Shown here: positions 51,911 through 60,836 of the stretch, one piece after another
How the letters are laid out: every line of letters starts with the position of its first letter
How positions within the stretch are numbered: position 1 is the first letter of the stretch
Assembly: GCF_008801915.1 (NCBI RefSeq)
Contig: NZ_VZOV01000001.1
Span: 496,001-560,000, forward strand
From: Cupriavidus gilardii
GTDB lineage: Bacteria; Pseudomonadota; Gammaproteobacteria; Burkholderiales; Burkholderiaceae
DNA length: 64,000 nucleotides
Direction: 5' to 3'
Program-made: the position numbers and the translations under genes
The notes under the pieces: model-generated
What the model saw: only the letters and a program-made list of their open reading frames with translations
Told to the model about the DNA's origin: nothing
Database searches by the model: none

Positions 51911-53008
51911 CTAGAAGGTATGCCGCATGCCGAGCGCAAAGACCTGCGGATTGGCTCCCGCCGCGATGCCGAGCTCATTGATCGCCAAGTCATAGGTGGC
52001 GTTCCGCTTGTTGTCGATGCGGCTGTAGTACGCATACAGCGCCGTGCGCTTCGACAGCGGATGGTCGTAGCCGACCGTCCATTGCATGGCGCCAGTCTGC
52101 GGACCGCTGCGGACGAACCCGATGGTGTCGGTCGATGCGCCGGAGCCATTGGCCGCAAGCCCAAAGCCCAGCCGCAGGCTGCCGGCGCCCAGGCGCTGCA
52201 CCAGCGACGCATACCAGGCATTGCGTTGAAGATCGCCGCTGGCAGTCCGGTAGTGCAGCCGCTCGTAGACGCCGGCGATGCGCGTGCCGGGCAGCAATTG
52301 CCACGCCAGGCCGAGCTTCAATGCGTCGTCGTTGCGGCCGGCCGCCTGATAGTGCCGGTGGACCTCGTAGGCAACGGTCGCGTCGATCGGTCCGCTTTGG
52401 TAGACCAGAGCAGCGGAGTAGAGCGACGGATTGCGCGCGACCGTCGTCCTTTCCTCAGGCAAGCCCCAGCCGAGCCACAAGCTGGCACCGCCGAAGCGCG
52501 GCGACCGGTATTGCACGATGTTTTTCTGGCGGCGATCGAACGAACTGATGTTTTCGACGTTGTCGGAGGTGGAGGCCGACCCATTGCCGATCAGCGCCAT
52601 ATAACCCGCGGTGGTCGGATAGTAGGGGTCGTAGCCCATCGTCGACTCGGTATACGGCGTATGCCAATGGCCCAGGAACAGCAGGCCGTAGTCGCCCTGC
52701 AGCCCGATCCGCGAATTGCGCCCGGCGATCTGACCGTCGCCGGTGTCGGGCGACAGGTTGCTCTCGATCTGCCATACCGCCTTCATCGAGCCGCCCAGCG
52801 CTTGCTCGCCGCGCAGGCCGAACACCGACCGGTAGTTGCTCTGGCGGATGACGCTGCCCAAATGGCTTCCGTCGGCGGCCGTACCGGCACGGACGTATTC
52901 GAGCGCCGTATTGAGCCGGCCGTAGACCGTGACGGAACCCTCCGCCAGCGCGCAGCCGCACGTCATCGTCAGCATGCCGGCGCAGCAGAGCGCGTCAGTG
53001 CGCCGCAT
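51911..53008 (-). CDS. Gram-negative porin (general, trimeric)
   Basis: 365-residue outer-membrane porin of the Burkholderiales type. A signal peptide with Cys-rich end (LCCAGMLTMTCGCALA) precedes EGSVTVYGRLNTALEYV; later SVFGLRGEQALGGSMKAVWQ, GLLFLGHWHTPYT, and the C-terminal FALGMRHTF ending in Phe, required by the BAM machinery. ATG 53008 is chosen for AAGGA 5 nt upstream; ATG 53014 is possible. The start overlaps the XapX gene by 14 bp. Confidence 0.93.
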   Translation of the reverse strand: MRRTDALCCAGMLTMTCGCALAEGSVTVYGRLNTALEYVRAGTAADGSHLGSVIRQSNYRSVFGLRGEQALGGSMKAVWQIESNLSPDTGDGQIAGRNSRIGLQGDYGLLFLGHWHTPYTESTMGYDPYYPTTAGYMALIGNGSASTSDNVENISSFDRRQKNIVQYRSPRFGGASLWLGWGLPEERTTVARNPSLYSAALVYQSGPIDATVAYEVHRHYQAAGRNDDALKLGLAWQLLPGTRIAGVYERLHYRTASGDLQRNAWYASLVQRLGAGSLRLGFGLAANGSGASTDTIGFVRSGPQTGAMQWTVGYDHPLSKRTALYAYYSRIDNKRNATYDLAINELGIAAGANPQVFALGMRHTF

Positions 53009-53267
53009 CGCCATCCTTGCGATTGGCGGCAAGCGTCGGCCCCGGCGTGCCGGTAATCTTCGGCACGCACTCGGCATGGAACCGGGCCACGGTGACCGGC
53101 TCGCCCGCGAGCATGCGCTTGACCGGCGGAATCAGCTGCTCGCCGATCAGCATGCCCAGCAGGCCGATCAATGCCACCGCTGGCGGCGCGGGCGATCGGA
53201 CCTGCATCAGCGCATAGATGATGCCGACCAGGATGCCGGCGCCCAAGGAAACGAGATAGATCTTCAT
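52995..53267 (-). CDS. XapX-domain (DUF1427) small membrane protein
   Basis: 90 residues: MKIYLVSLGAGILVGIIYAL and PAVALIGLLGMLIGEQLIP are the two helices of the XapX domain, with a soluble tail of 40 residues. Often encoded with amidohydrolase and isochorismatase-like genes, as here. Function unknown. Confidence 0.88.
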   Translation of the reverse strand: MKIYLVSLGAGILVGIIYALMQVRSPAPPAVALIGLLGMLIGEQLIPPVKRMLAGEPVTVARFHAECVPKITGTPGPTLAANRKDGDAAH

Positions 53268-53277
53268 GGCAGCCTCG

Positions 53278-53350
53278 TAAGCAGGAAGGAAGCAGGAAGG
53301 AAGCGGGAAGCAAGCGGCAAGCAAGGGAAGCAAGCGGCAAGCGCGGCGAA
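53278..53350. repeat. Purine-rich short tandem repeats
   Basis: Imperfect 8-11-bp units such as AAGCAGGAAGG (twice) and AAGCGGCAAGCAAGGG-like variants fill the gap between the MFS stop and the XapX start. On the sense strand of these genes it is a polypyrimidine tract. Confidence 0.65.
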
Positions 53351-53361
53351 AGCGAGCGGAA

Positions 53362-54990
53362 TCAGGGCGGCGCGGGCGGCAGGCCGACACCGAGCAGGTG
53401 GCGTACGCGCGGCGGCTCGGTACCGGTGTGGAAGCGGGCGATGTCGCGCTGCAGGTCGGCGTCCGCGTGCGGTACGCGGCGGTGCTGGCGCAGATGCTCG
53501 GCCCACGACTCCACCAGGAACCATTCGGTCAGCAGCTCCGGATCGGTCGGATCTTCCATCACGCCCCAGCTGAAGGCGCCGTCACGCAGCCGCTCCTCCG
53601 ACAGCTGATGCACGGCCCGCAGGAAGGCATCGCGGCTGGCGGCCGGAATGCAGTACTCGATCAGGATCATCACGGGCCCCCGGTCGTGCGCGATCTCGTC
53701 GGCCTTTTCCGGCTCGGGCCAGTGGCGTGCCGGACCGAGGTCCTCTTCGCCGCGCGGCAGCCTTACCCGGCGCAGCAGCAGTGTCGCGACGATCAGGCCC
53801 GCGCCGGCAATCCACAGCGCATTGGGCGTCCCCAAACCCTGCGCGACGAAGCCCCAGATCAGGCTGCCGCCGGCCAGCGCGCCGTTGAAGACCATCTGAT
53901 AGACGGCCAGCGCGCGGCCGCGTACCCAGTTCGGCAGGATGGCCTGGGCCGCGCCGCCCAGCGTGGTCAGCGCCATGATCCATGCCGCGCCGAGCAGCAA
54001 CAGCAGCGGCAGCGCAACCCACACCGGCGGTGCGATCGACAGCGCGGCCATCACCGCGGCGGTGACTACCGCGGACAGCAGCACCATGCCATCCGAATCG
54101 AGCCGCTTCTGCAGCGCCGGCATCGTCAGCGCGCCCAGGATCGCGCCCGCACCCACGGCGCCCAGCAGGATGCCGTAAAGGCCCGCGCCGCCGTTGAGCA
54201 GCTGACGCGCGACCAAAGGAAGCAAGGCCCAGACGCTGCTGCCGAACGCAAAATGCACGGCAGCACGCAGCAGCACGATATGCAGCTTGCTGTGCGCCCG
54301 CGTAAAGCGCAGTCCGGCCCGGAAGGCGCTGAAGAAATGCTCGCGCAGCGGATCGCTGGGCTGGGCCGGGCGTTGCCACCAGATCAGCGCCGCGATCACG
54401 AACAGATAGCTGAGCAGATCGGCACCGTAGGTCGCCGCCGCACCGAATGCCGCCAGCAGCAGGCCGCCGGTGGCAGGGCCGATGGCGCGCGCGATATTGA
54501 CGCCCAGCGCGTTCAGCGCCACTGCCTGCCGCAGCGTGCTCGGCGGCACCAGCTCGGGCACGATCGACTGCCAGGTAGGGCCCATCATCGCCGCGCCGAT
54601 GCCGCCGACGAAGGCGAGCGCGATCAGGATCTCGATGGTCAGCGCCTGCCGCCAGGCCAGCAGCATCAGCGTGCCGCTGACCAGCGCGAGGCCGATCTGG
54701 ATCACGATCAGGAAGCGGCGCCGATCGAGGATGTCGGACAGCACGCCGGCGGGAATCGCCAGCAGGAATACCGGCAGCGTGGCCGCCGCCTGAATCGTCG
54801 CGACGGCAGCGGGCGAGCTCGACAGGTCGGTGGCCAGCCAGGCGCTGGCGACGTCGCGCATGAAGCTGCCGATATTGCCAAGGATGGTCGCGACCCACAG
54901 TACCGCGAAGGTCGGCCTGGCCAGCGGCGCGAAGGTGCCGGCCGATGCCGGCGCGGCCGCTGCCGTATCGGGGGACGCGCCGGTGCTCAT
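53362..54990 (-). CDS. MFS transporter (MFS_3/EntS-like) with C-terminal dimeric alpha-beta barrel-like domain
   Basis: 542 residues. Residues 25-410 carry about 12 transmembrane helices of the MFS_3 exporter group (FAVLWVATILGNIGSFMRDV, GVLSDILDRRRFLIV, motif A-like). A cytoplasmic C-terminal domain from about residue 440 (RGPVMILIEYCIPAASRDAF, TEWFLVESWAEHLRQHRRVP) resembles the ABM monooxygenase-like fold, a feature of this family. The ATG shares four bases with the DoxX stop. Substrate unknown. Confidence 0.87.
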   Translation of the reverse strand: MSTGASPDTAAAAPASAGTFAPLARPTFAVLWVATILGNIGSFMRDVASAWLATDLSSSPAAVATIQAAATLPVFLLAIPAGVLSDILDRRRFLIVIQIGLALVSGTLMLLAWRQALTIEILIALAFVGGIGAAMMGPTWQSIVPELVPPSTLRQAVALNALGVNIARAIGPATGGLLLAAFGAAATYGADLLSYLFVIAALIWWQRPAQPSDPLREHFFSAFRAGLRFTRAHSKLHIVLLRAAVHFAFGSSVWALLPLVARQLLNGGAGLYGILLGAVGAGAILGALTMPALQKRLDSDGMVLLSAVVTAAVMAALSIAPPVWVALPLLLLLGAAWIMALTTLGGAAQAILPNWVRGRALAVYQMVFNGALAGGSLIWGFVAQGLGTPNALWIAGAGLIVATLLLRRVRLPRGEEDLGPARHWPEPEKADEIAHDRGPVMILIEYCIPAASRDAFLRAVHQLSEERLRDGAFSWGVMEDPTDPELLTEWFLVESWAEHLRQHRRVPHADADLQRDIARFHTGTEPPRVRHLLGVGLPPAPP

Positions 54991-55421
54991 GCCCGCCTCC
55001 GCGTACGCCAGTCGTGCCAGGCCACCAGCAGGAAGCCGCCGACCAGGCCCAGGTGCTCGAAGAAGGCGTTGGCCATCATGAACTGCGCCTCGGGCGGCGC
55101 GTTCCAGAAGCGGTTGGCCAGGAATGTGGCGGCCAGCGTGAAGGCCGCCAGGGCCAGCGCGCCGAGCCAGCGCCCAATGCCGGCCAGGATCATGGCGGCG
55201 GCCACCAGCTCGAGCGCGATGGTGGCGACGGCCATCGGCACGGCCGGGCTCAGGCCGAAATGCTGCATCTCGGCGACGGCACCGGGGAAATCGAGCAGCT
55301 TGACCAGCCCGCCCTGCAGATAGGCGCCGCACAGCAGCAACAGCGCGATCCAGCGCATCGCGCGCGGCAGCATGCCCGCATCGTCATCGGCCGGGGAAGG
55401 CCGGGAGCTCGACAGCATCAT
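54987..55421 (-). CDS. DoxX-family membrane protein
   Basis: 144 residues with four hydrophobic helices (WIALLLLCGAYLQGGLVKLL, AVATIALELVAAAMILAGIG, LALAAFTLAATFLANRFWN, HLGLVGGFLLVAWHDW), typical of DoxX. MM start at 55421 with CGGAGA upstream. Coupled to the MFS gene by overlap (ATGA). DoxX proteins are small quinol/thiosulfate or redox-stress-associated membrane proteins. Confidence 0.88.
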   Translation of the reverse strand: MMLSSSRPSPADDDAGMLPRAMRWIALLLLCGAYLQGGLVKLLDFPGAVAEMQHFGLSPAVPMAVATIALELVAAAMILAGIGRWLGALALAAFTLAATFLANRFWNAPPEAQFMMANAFFEHLGLVGGFLLVAWHDWRTRRRA

Positions 55422-55439
55422 GTTGGTTCTCCGGTTGGC

Positions 55440-55499
55440 GGCTTGCGGGTCGGCTTGCACGCCGGCTTGCAGGACGGCTTGCAGGACGGCTTGCAGGTG
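55440..55499. repeat. Five 12-bp tandem units
   Basis: GGCTTGCGGGTC, GGCTTGCACGCC, GGCTTGCAGGAC (twice), GGCTTGCAGGTG in perfect register between the amidohydrolase stop and the DoxX start. Confidence 0.9.
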
Positions 55500-55509
55500 G
55501 GGCTACCCA

Positions 55510-57456
55510 TCAGAACGCCCAGCACGAGCACCCCAGCGCGCCCCAGAACCCGCTTTCATCGCTGGTCGGCACGCTCGATGTCCACGCCTTCGCGTGCGCG
55601 TGGCCATGCACGCCGCACGAGGACACGCAGCCGCAGGCGGTGTTCAGCGCCAGCGTGCGGGCCTGCGCCTGCGGCCGCGGCTGGTAGCGGCTGCCATGGC
55701 GGGCCGGCGACCAGTCCGGCATCGGCGGCGGCAGGTCCGGTTCGTGCCGGCCAAACTCGGCGTCACCGTAGACCACCTTGCCGCCGAGCACGGTCATCAC
55801 CGAGGTGATGTCCTGGATCTCGTCGCCGGGCACCGAGAAGTAGTCGGCCGACAGCACCGCCAGGTCGGCCAGCTGCCCCACCTGGATCTGCCCCTTCTTG
55901 CCGACCTCGGACGAGAACCAGGTATTGGCCTCGGTCCACAACCGCAGCGCGGTCTCCCGGTCCAGCAGATTGGCCTGCGGGTACATCGCCATGCCGCCCA
56001 CCGTCTTGCCGGTGGTCAGCCAGTACAGCGATACCCAGGGGTTGTACGAGGCCACGCGGGTGGCATCGGTGCCGGCCCCGACCCTGACGCCGCGCTCGAG
56101 CATCTTCCTGACCGGCGGCGTGGCCTCGGCCGCCTTGGCGCCGTAGCGCTCGACGAAGTATTCGCCCTGGTAGGCCATGCGATGCTGCACCGCGATGCCG
56201 CCGCCGAGCGCGGCGATGCGGTCGATATTGCGGTCCGAGATCGTCTCGGCGTGGTCGAAGAACCAGTTCAGGCCCTGGAACGAGACGTCGCGCGCGACCT
56301 TCTCGTAGACGTCGAGCGCGCGCGTGATGGTTTCGTCGTAGGTCGCGTGCAGGCGCCACGGCCAGCGCTTCTCGGCCAGCAGGCGGATCACCGGCTCCAG
56401 ATCGGCCTCCATCGACGGCGGCATGTCTGGGCGTTCGACGCGGAAGTCCTCGAAGTCCGCCGCGGTGTAGACCAGCATCTCGCCGGCGCCGTTGTGGCGA
56501 TAGAGATCGTCGCCCTGGCCGGGCCGCACCGATGAGGTCCAGTTCTGGAAGTCGCGCAGCTCTTCCTTGGGCTTCTGCGTGAACAGGTTGTAGGCCAGCC
56601 GCACGGTCAGATGGCCCTCGCGGTGCAGCTCCTCGACGATCTGGTAGTCGTCCGGGTAGTTCTGGTACCCGCCGCCGGCATCGATCACGCCCGTGACGCC
56701 GAGCCGATTGACCTCGCGCATGAAATGGCGGGTCGAATTTTTCTGGTACTCGGGCGGCAGCTTCGGGCCCTTGGCCAGCGTCGCATAGAGGATGGTGGCA
56801 TTGGGCTTGGCCAGCAGCAGGCCGGTCGGGTTGCCGCTGCCGTCGCGCACGATCTCGCCGCCCGGGGGATTGGGCGTGTCCTTGTTGTAGCCGACGGCGC
56901 GCAGCGCGGCGCCGTTGAGCATCGCGCGGTCGTACAGATGCAGGATGAACACCGGTGTGTCGGGCGCCACGGCGTTCAGTTCCTCGATGGTCGGCAGGCG
57001 TTTCTCGGCGAACTGGTGCTCGGTGAAGCCGCCCACCACGCGCACCCATTGCGGCGCGGGAGTGCGGTCGACCTGCGCCTTGAGCATGCGCATCGCGTCG
57101 GCCAGCGAGCGTACGCCATCCCAGCGCAGCTCCATGTTGTAGTTCAGGCCGCCGCGAATGATGTGCATATGGCTGTCGATCAGCCCGGGGATGGCCCGCC
57201 GGCCATTCAGATCGATCACCCGGGTGCCCGATGCCGCCAGCTTCATCACGTCCTGGCGCTCGCCGACGGCAATGAAGCGGCCGTCCGCGATGGCAACGGC
57301 ATCGGCCTGCGGATTGGCGCGATCGAGCGTGGCGAACTTGCCGTTGACGAGAATCAGGTCGGGTGTCGGGTTCGGTGACATGGCGAAGAGCTCCGAAGAG
57401 GCGGCCGCGCCGAGCGCGGCCGCCGAGGCGATGAATTGCCGGCGGGTGACTGACAT
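55510..57456 (-). CDS. Tat-exported amidohydrolase_3 family protein with Cys/His-rich tail
   Basis: 648 residues. A Tat signal (TRRQFIASAAALGAAASS) leads an amidohydrolase: PDLILVNGKFATLDR, metal site LIDSHMHIIRGG, HATYDET, DHAETISDRN and AGTDATRV. It fits the YtcJ-like amidohydrolase_3 family. The last 50 residues form an unusual tail: TACGCVSSCGVHGHAHAKAW and LGCSCWAF, with six Cys and three His. Together with the neighbouring hydrolases it may degrade an N-acyl or ring compound. Confidence 0.88.
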   Translation of the reverse strand: MSVTRRQFIASAAALGAAASSELFAMSPNPTPDLILVNGKFATLDRANPQADAVAIADGRFIAVGERQDVMKLAASGTRVIDLNGRRAIPGLIDSHMHIIRGGLNYNMELRWDGVRSLADAMRMLKAQVDRTPAPQWVRVVGGFTEHQFAEKRLPTIEELNAVAPDTPVFILHLYDRAMLNGAALRAVGYNKDTPNPPGGEIVRDGSGNPTGLLLAKPNATILYATLAKGPKLPPEYQKNSTRHFMREVNRLGVTGVIDAGGGYQNYPDDYQIVEELHREGHLTVRLAYNLFTQKPKEELRDFQNWTSSVRPGQGDDLYRHNGAGEMLVYTAADFEDFRVERPDMPPSMEADLEPVIRLLAEKRWPWRLHATYDETITRALDVYEKVARDVSFQGLNWFFDHAETISDRNIDRIAALGGGIAVQHRMAYQGEYFVERYGAKAAEATPPVRKMLERGVRVGAGTDATRVASYNPWVSLYWLTTGKTVGGMAMYPQANLLDRETALRLWTEANTWFSSEVGKKGQIQVGQLADLAVLSADYFSVPGDEIQDITSVMTVLGGKVVYGDAEFGRHEPDLPPPMPDWSPARHGSRYQPRPQAQARTLALNTACGCVSSCGVHGHAHAKAWTSSVPTSDESGFWGALGCSCWAF

Positions 57457-57472
57457 AGGCTTGTCTTGCGGC

Positions 57473-58294
57473 TCAGGCGTTCAGGAAGGCCAGCAGGTCG
57501 GCATTGACCTCGTCGGCATTGGTCACGCACATGCCATGCGACGCGCCCGGGTAGACCTTCAGCGTGGCGTTCGGCGCGATCTCGACGGACAGCCGCGCCG
57601 CGTTGTCGATCGGCACGATCTGGTCGTCATCGCCATGCAGGATCAGCGTCGGCACCGTCATCTTCTTCAGGTCCTCGGTGTAGTCGACCTCGGAGAATTC
57701 CTTGATGCAGGCGTACTGACCGACAATGCCGCCGGCCATGCCCTGCGCCCAGAACGCGTCGATCGTGCCCTGCGAAACCTTGGCATTGGGCCGGTTGAAG
57801 CCGAAGAACGGCATCGCCAGGTCCTGGTAGAACTGCGACCGATTGTCGGCCACGCCCTTGCGGATGCCGTCGAATACCTCCAGCGGCAGGCCATTCGGAT
57901 AGGCAGCGCTCCTGGCCATGGTCGGCGGCACCGCGCCGATCAGCACCGCCTTGGCGACGCGTTTGGTGCCATGGCGGCCGATGTAGTGCGCCACTTCGCC
58001 GCCGCCGGTGGAATGGCCGACCAGCGTGGCGCCCTGGATGTCGAGCGCGTCGAGCAGCGCGGCCAGGTCGTCCGCATAGGTGTCCATGTCGTTGCCGTGG
58101 GCCGGCTGATCGGAGCGGCCGTGGCCGCGCCGGTCGTGCGCGATCACGCGAAAGCCCTTTTGCACCAGAAACAGCATCTGGGCATCCCAGGCGTCGGCGT
58201 TCAACGGCCAGCCATGCGAGAAGACGACCGGCCGGCCGGTGCCCCAGTCCTTGTAGAAGATGCGGGTACCATCCTTGGTGGTGATCGTGTTCAT
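57473..58294 (-). CDS. Alpha/beta hydrolase, cofactor-free haloperoxidase/esterase type
   Basis: 273 residues: [26 protein letters not shown], nucleophile elbow [22 protein letters not shown] acid and GASHGMC base. Matches the non-haem chloroperoxidase (perhydrolase) family, usually true esterases. It follows the isochorismatase-like gene and precedes the amidohydrolase gene on the same strand. Confidence 0.92.
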   Translation of the reverse strand: MNTITTKDGTRIFYKDWGTGRPVVFSHGWPLNADAWDAQMLFLVQKGFRVIAHDRRGHGRSDQPAHGNDMDTYADDLAALLDALDIQGATLVGHSTGGGEVAHYIGRHGTKRVAKAVLIGAVPPTMARSAAYPNGLPLEVFDGIRKGVADNRSQFYQDLAMPFFGFNRPNAKVSQGTIDAFWAQGMAGGIVGQYACIKEFSEVDYTEDLKKMTVPTLILHGDDDQIVPIDNAARLSVEIAPNATLKVYPGASHGMCVTNADEVNADLLAFLNA

Positions 58295-58339
58295 CGGTTC
58301 GTTCCTCGAGTCAGGTGGAAGCGGTGGGGTGGGGGGCGT

Positions 58340-59026
58340 TCAGCGTGCCGCGACCGGCGCGATCGACTGGTGCGGGGTGGCCGTGCGCTGCTCGGCCTTG
58401 TGCACCATCGTGTAGGCATAGTCGACGCCCATGCCGTAGGCGCCGGAGTGTTCCTTGACCAGCTTCATCACCGCGTCATAGGTGTCGCGGTGCGCCCAGT
58501 CGCGCTGCCATTCGAGCAGTACCTGCTGCCAGGTCACCGGCACCACGCCGGCCTGCACCATGCGCTGCATCGCGTAGTCGTGCGCGTCCTTGCTGGTGCC
58601 CCCCGACGCATCGGCCACCATGTAGATCTCGTAGTCGCCCTCGAGCATCGCGCACAGCGCGAACGTGGTATTGCAGACTTCGGTCCACAGGCCGGACACC
58701 ACGACCTTCCTGCGGCCGTTGGCCTTCAGCGCGTCGCGCACCTTCTGGTCGTCCCAGGAATTCATCGAGGTGCGCTCGAGCGTCTTTGCCTCGGGGAACA
58801 CGTCCAGGATCTCGGGGAAGGTGTAGCCCGAGAACGACTCGCTCTCGACCGTGGTGATGGTCGTGGGCACATTGAAGATCTTCGCGGCCTTGGCCAGGCC
58901 GACGACATTGTTCTTCAGCGTCTGGCGGTCGATCGACTGCACGCCGAACGCCATCTGCGGCTGCTGGTCGATGATGATCAGCTGGCTGTTCTGCGGGGTC
59001 AGGACTTCTAGCTTCGGGTTGGCCAT
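58340..59026 (-). CDS. Isochorismatase-like cysteine hydrolase (YcaC-like)
   Basis: 228 residues. Catalytic Asp in LIIIDQQPQM, the Lys of the triad about residue 95 region, and the catalytic Cys in GLWTEVCNTTFAL; further DASGGTSKDAHDYAMQRMVQ. YcaC-type hydrolases act on amides or related C-N bonds. First gene of the reverse-strand set; the promoter region lies at 59027-59435. Confidence 0.9.
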   Translation of the reverse strand: MANPKLEVLTPQNSQLIIIDQQPQMAFGVQSIDRQTLKNNVVGLAKAAKIFNVPTTITTVESESFSGYTFPEILDVFPEAKTLERTSMNSWDDQKVRDALKANGRRKVVVSGLWTEVCNTTFALCAMLEGDYEIYMVADASGGTSKDAHDYAMQRMVQAGVVPVTWQQVLLEWQRDWAHRDTYDAVMKLVKEHSGAYGMGVDYAYTMVHKAEQRTATPHQSIAPVAAR

Positions 59027-59435
59027 CGGGAGCTCCCTGGAAACGAGGTTAGAACGAAGTGGGACGAGAGGGACGAAAAAGGCGGTGCGCGCATTCGCGG
59101 TACGCGAAGCGGGGTGGGCGGCACCGAACCGGTGCGCGATCGGCGGGGCGACGGCGATGCAGCCCGACAGAAGACTAGACGGCCCAGGCGTTGGCCGCCA
59201 TTGACCGATCGTATTAGTGGCCAGTGGCGCGATGGCGGCAGCGCAGTACGCGAACCGTCGTCGCCCGCGTTCACGGGGACGGCGGTGGCGGCATCGCTGC
59301 CGGCGGCGCCACTAACACAAAGGTATGGGTGGCCGTGCCGGCGCCGCTATGCTGAAATCGGCCGGTCCCGCGGGCCGCGTCATCGGCCCTGTCTATAATC
59401 CCCGCGATCTGCTCGAGCACACTGGAGGACCGACC
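59027..59435. other. 409-bp divergent intergenic region
   Basis: Separates the isochorismatase-like gene from the response regulator gene. A GTC-TATAAT element (TATAAT at 59394-59399) precedes the regulator by about 37 bp. The rest has no gene or strong repeat that I can see. Confidence 0.5.
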
Positions 59436-60092
59436 GTGACCACCCACAGCGAGGCACATGCTGCCGGCGGCGAGTCGATGGTGCTGATCGTCGACGATGA
59501 TGCGGGGCTGCGCAATGCACTGGGCAACCTGTTCCGGTCCGTCGGCATCCGAGTGGCGCTGTTTGACTCGGCAGCCGAACTACTCGAGTTCGAGCTTCCC
59601 GACATGCCATGCTGCCTGGTGCTGGATGTTCGCCTGCGCGGCCCCAGCGGCCTGGAGCTCCAATCGCGCCTGTTGCAGATGGGCGTTCCCATTCCGATCA
59701 TCTTCATGACGGGGCATGGCGACATCCCGATGACAGTCGCGGCAATGAAGGCGGGCGCGGTGGATTTCATGTCCAAGCCGTTTCGCGACCAGGATCTGCT
59801 CGATGCCGTCACGGCGGCGCTCGACAAGGACCGCGCGCGACGGCAAGGGATGCGCCAGGTCGAAGCGATCCGGCGGCACTACGCCACGCTGACACCGCGC
59901 GAGGCGGAGGTCATGGGGCTGGCGGTCACTGGCCTGCTGAACAAGCAGATCGCGGCGGAGATCGGCATCAGCGAGGTCACCGTCAAGATCCATCGCGGGC
60001 AGGCCATGCGCAAGATGAAGGCCCGAACCTTCGCCGACCTGGTATTGATGGCCCAGCAACTGGGCATCCGGCAAGGCCTGCCGGCCGGCTGA
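59436..60092 (+). CDS. Two-component response regulator, FixJ/NarL type with LuxR HTH
   Basis: 218 residues from GTG 59436, with GGAGG 7 nt upstream. Receiver with IVDDDAG, phosphoacceptor D64 (LVLDVRLRG), FMTGHGD and SKPFRD; output domain LTPREAEVMGLAVTGLLNKQ with SEVTVKIHRGQAMRKM. It lies about 750 bp before the giant sensor gene, likely its partner kinase. Confidence 0.93.
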   Translation: MTTHSEAHAAGGESMVLIVDDDAGLRNALGNLFRSVGIRVALFDSAAELLEFELPDMPCCLVLDVRLRGPSGLELQSRLLQMGVPIPIIFMTGHGDIPMTVAAMKAGAVDFMSKPFRDQDLLDAVTAALDKDRARRQGMRQVEAIRRHYATLTPREAEVMGLAVTGLLNKQIAAEIGISEVTVKIHRGQAMRKMKARTFADLVLMAQQLGIRQGLPAG

Positions 60093-60289
60093 ATTCGCGC
60101 TACGCGTGCCTTCCCAAGCGGGGGGCGATCTGGCATCAAAATATTTGAATAACAAGGCCAAACCGCGGTCTTTCTCCCACTGCGACCTCCCTCTATAGTT
60201 CAGCACATGGACGACGCGACGGCGCAACAAACTCAAGCGCGGCAGCGTCCGAACCGATTCAAATTCGCTGACTGATGAAGGAGAAAGCC

Positions 60290-60673
60290 ATGCCCAAGAA
60301 CACCGCCCTGAAGATCGCTTCCGCTCTGCTGCTGTCGTTTGCCGGTGCCGGCATCGCGCAGGCCGCGACGGTCCCCGCCGACAAGTACGGCTACGAGTTC
60401 CGCACGCCGCAGACCTACACCGAAGGGGCGCGCACCTTCGATGTGCATGGCGATGGCGCCCGCGGCTTCGACCCGTACACCCAGGGCGCGCGCAAGGCCG
60501 ACCCGTTTGTCGACGGCGCGCGCAAGGTGGCCGGACTGGATCGCGTGGGCGTCTCGGCAACCCCCGGCCGTGCTGCCGATGCGTACACCGATGGTGCTCG
60601 CGGCTTCGATGCCTTCAGCGAAGGCGCACGCGGCGTCAATCCGTATCTGGACGGCGCCCGCATCCAGGCCTGA
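60290..60673 (+). CDS. Secreted GAR-repeat protein, unknown function
   Basis: 127 residues with a Sec signal (ALKIASALLLSFAGAGIAQA) and AAGGAGA before the ATG. The mature 100 residues contain seven copies of an x-x-G-A-R unit with mostly 10-residue period: YTEGARTFDV, HGDGARGFDP, YTQGARKADP, FVDGARKVAG, YTDGARGFDA, FSEGARGVNP, YLDGAR. Aromatic and acidic residues alternate with the Arg. I do not know a function; the position between a regulator and its presumed sensor suggests it belongs to that system. A TATAGT box lies at 60194-60199. Confidence 0.8.
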   Translation: MPKNTALKIASALLLSFAGAGIAQAATVPADKYGYEFRTPQTYTEGARTFDVHGDGARGFDPYTQGARKADPFVDGARKVAGLDRVGVSATPGRAADAYTDGARGFDAFSEGARGVNPYLDGARIQA

Positions 60674-60719
60674 CTCGATGCGGCGTGCCGCGCTGCGCCG
60701 CGGCCGTCGCATGGCTGTC

Positions 60720-60725
60720 TATAAT
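60720..60725 (+). promoter_or_regulatory. -10 element before the giant kinase gene
   Basis: GTC-TATAAT as at 59394-59399 before the response regulator; no clear -35. The gene start at 60837 is about 110 bp downstream. Confidence 0.4.
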
Positions 60726-60836
60726 GGCCGCCCACTCGCAAGCAACGGACGGGAGAAGGGCGGTGATGGATCCAGTGCAGGCAGCCCCGATCGCCCCGGC
60801 TGGGGGTGGCGCGGGCCAGTCCAGGAGCGCCGCGTC

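Noticed and set aside
53398..55323. Long forward frame opposite the MFS gene
   Set aside because: Gln/Arg/His-rich, no family; MFS helices clearly encoded on the other strand.
57158..59011. Long forward frame opposite hydrolase and isochorismatase genes
   Set aside because: Shadow of two well-recognised enzyme genes.
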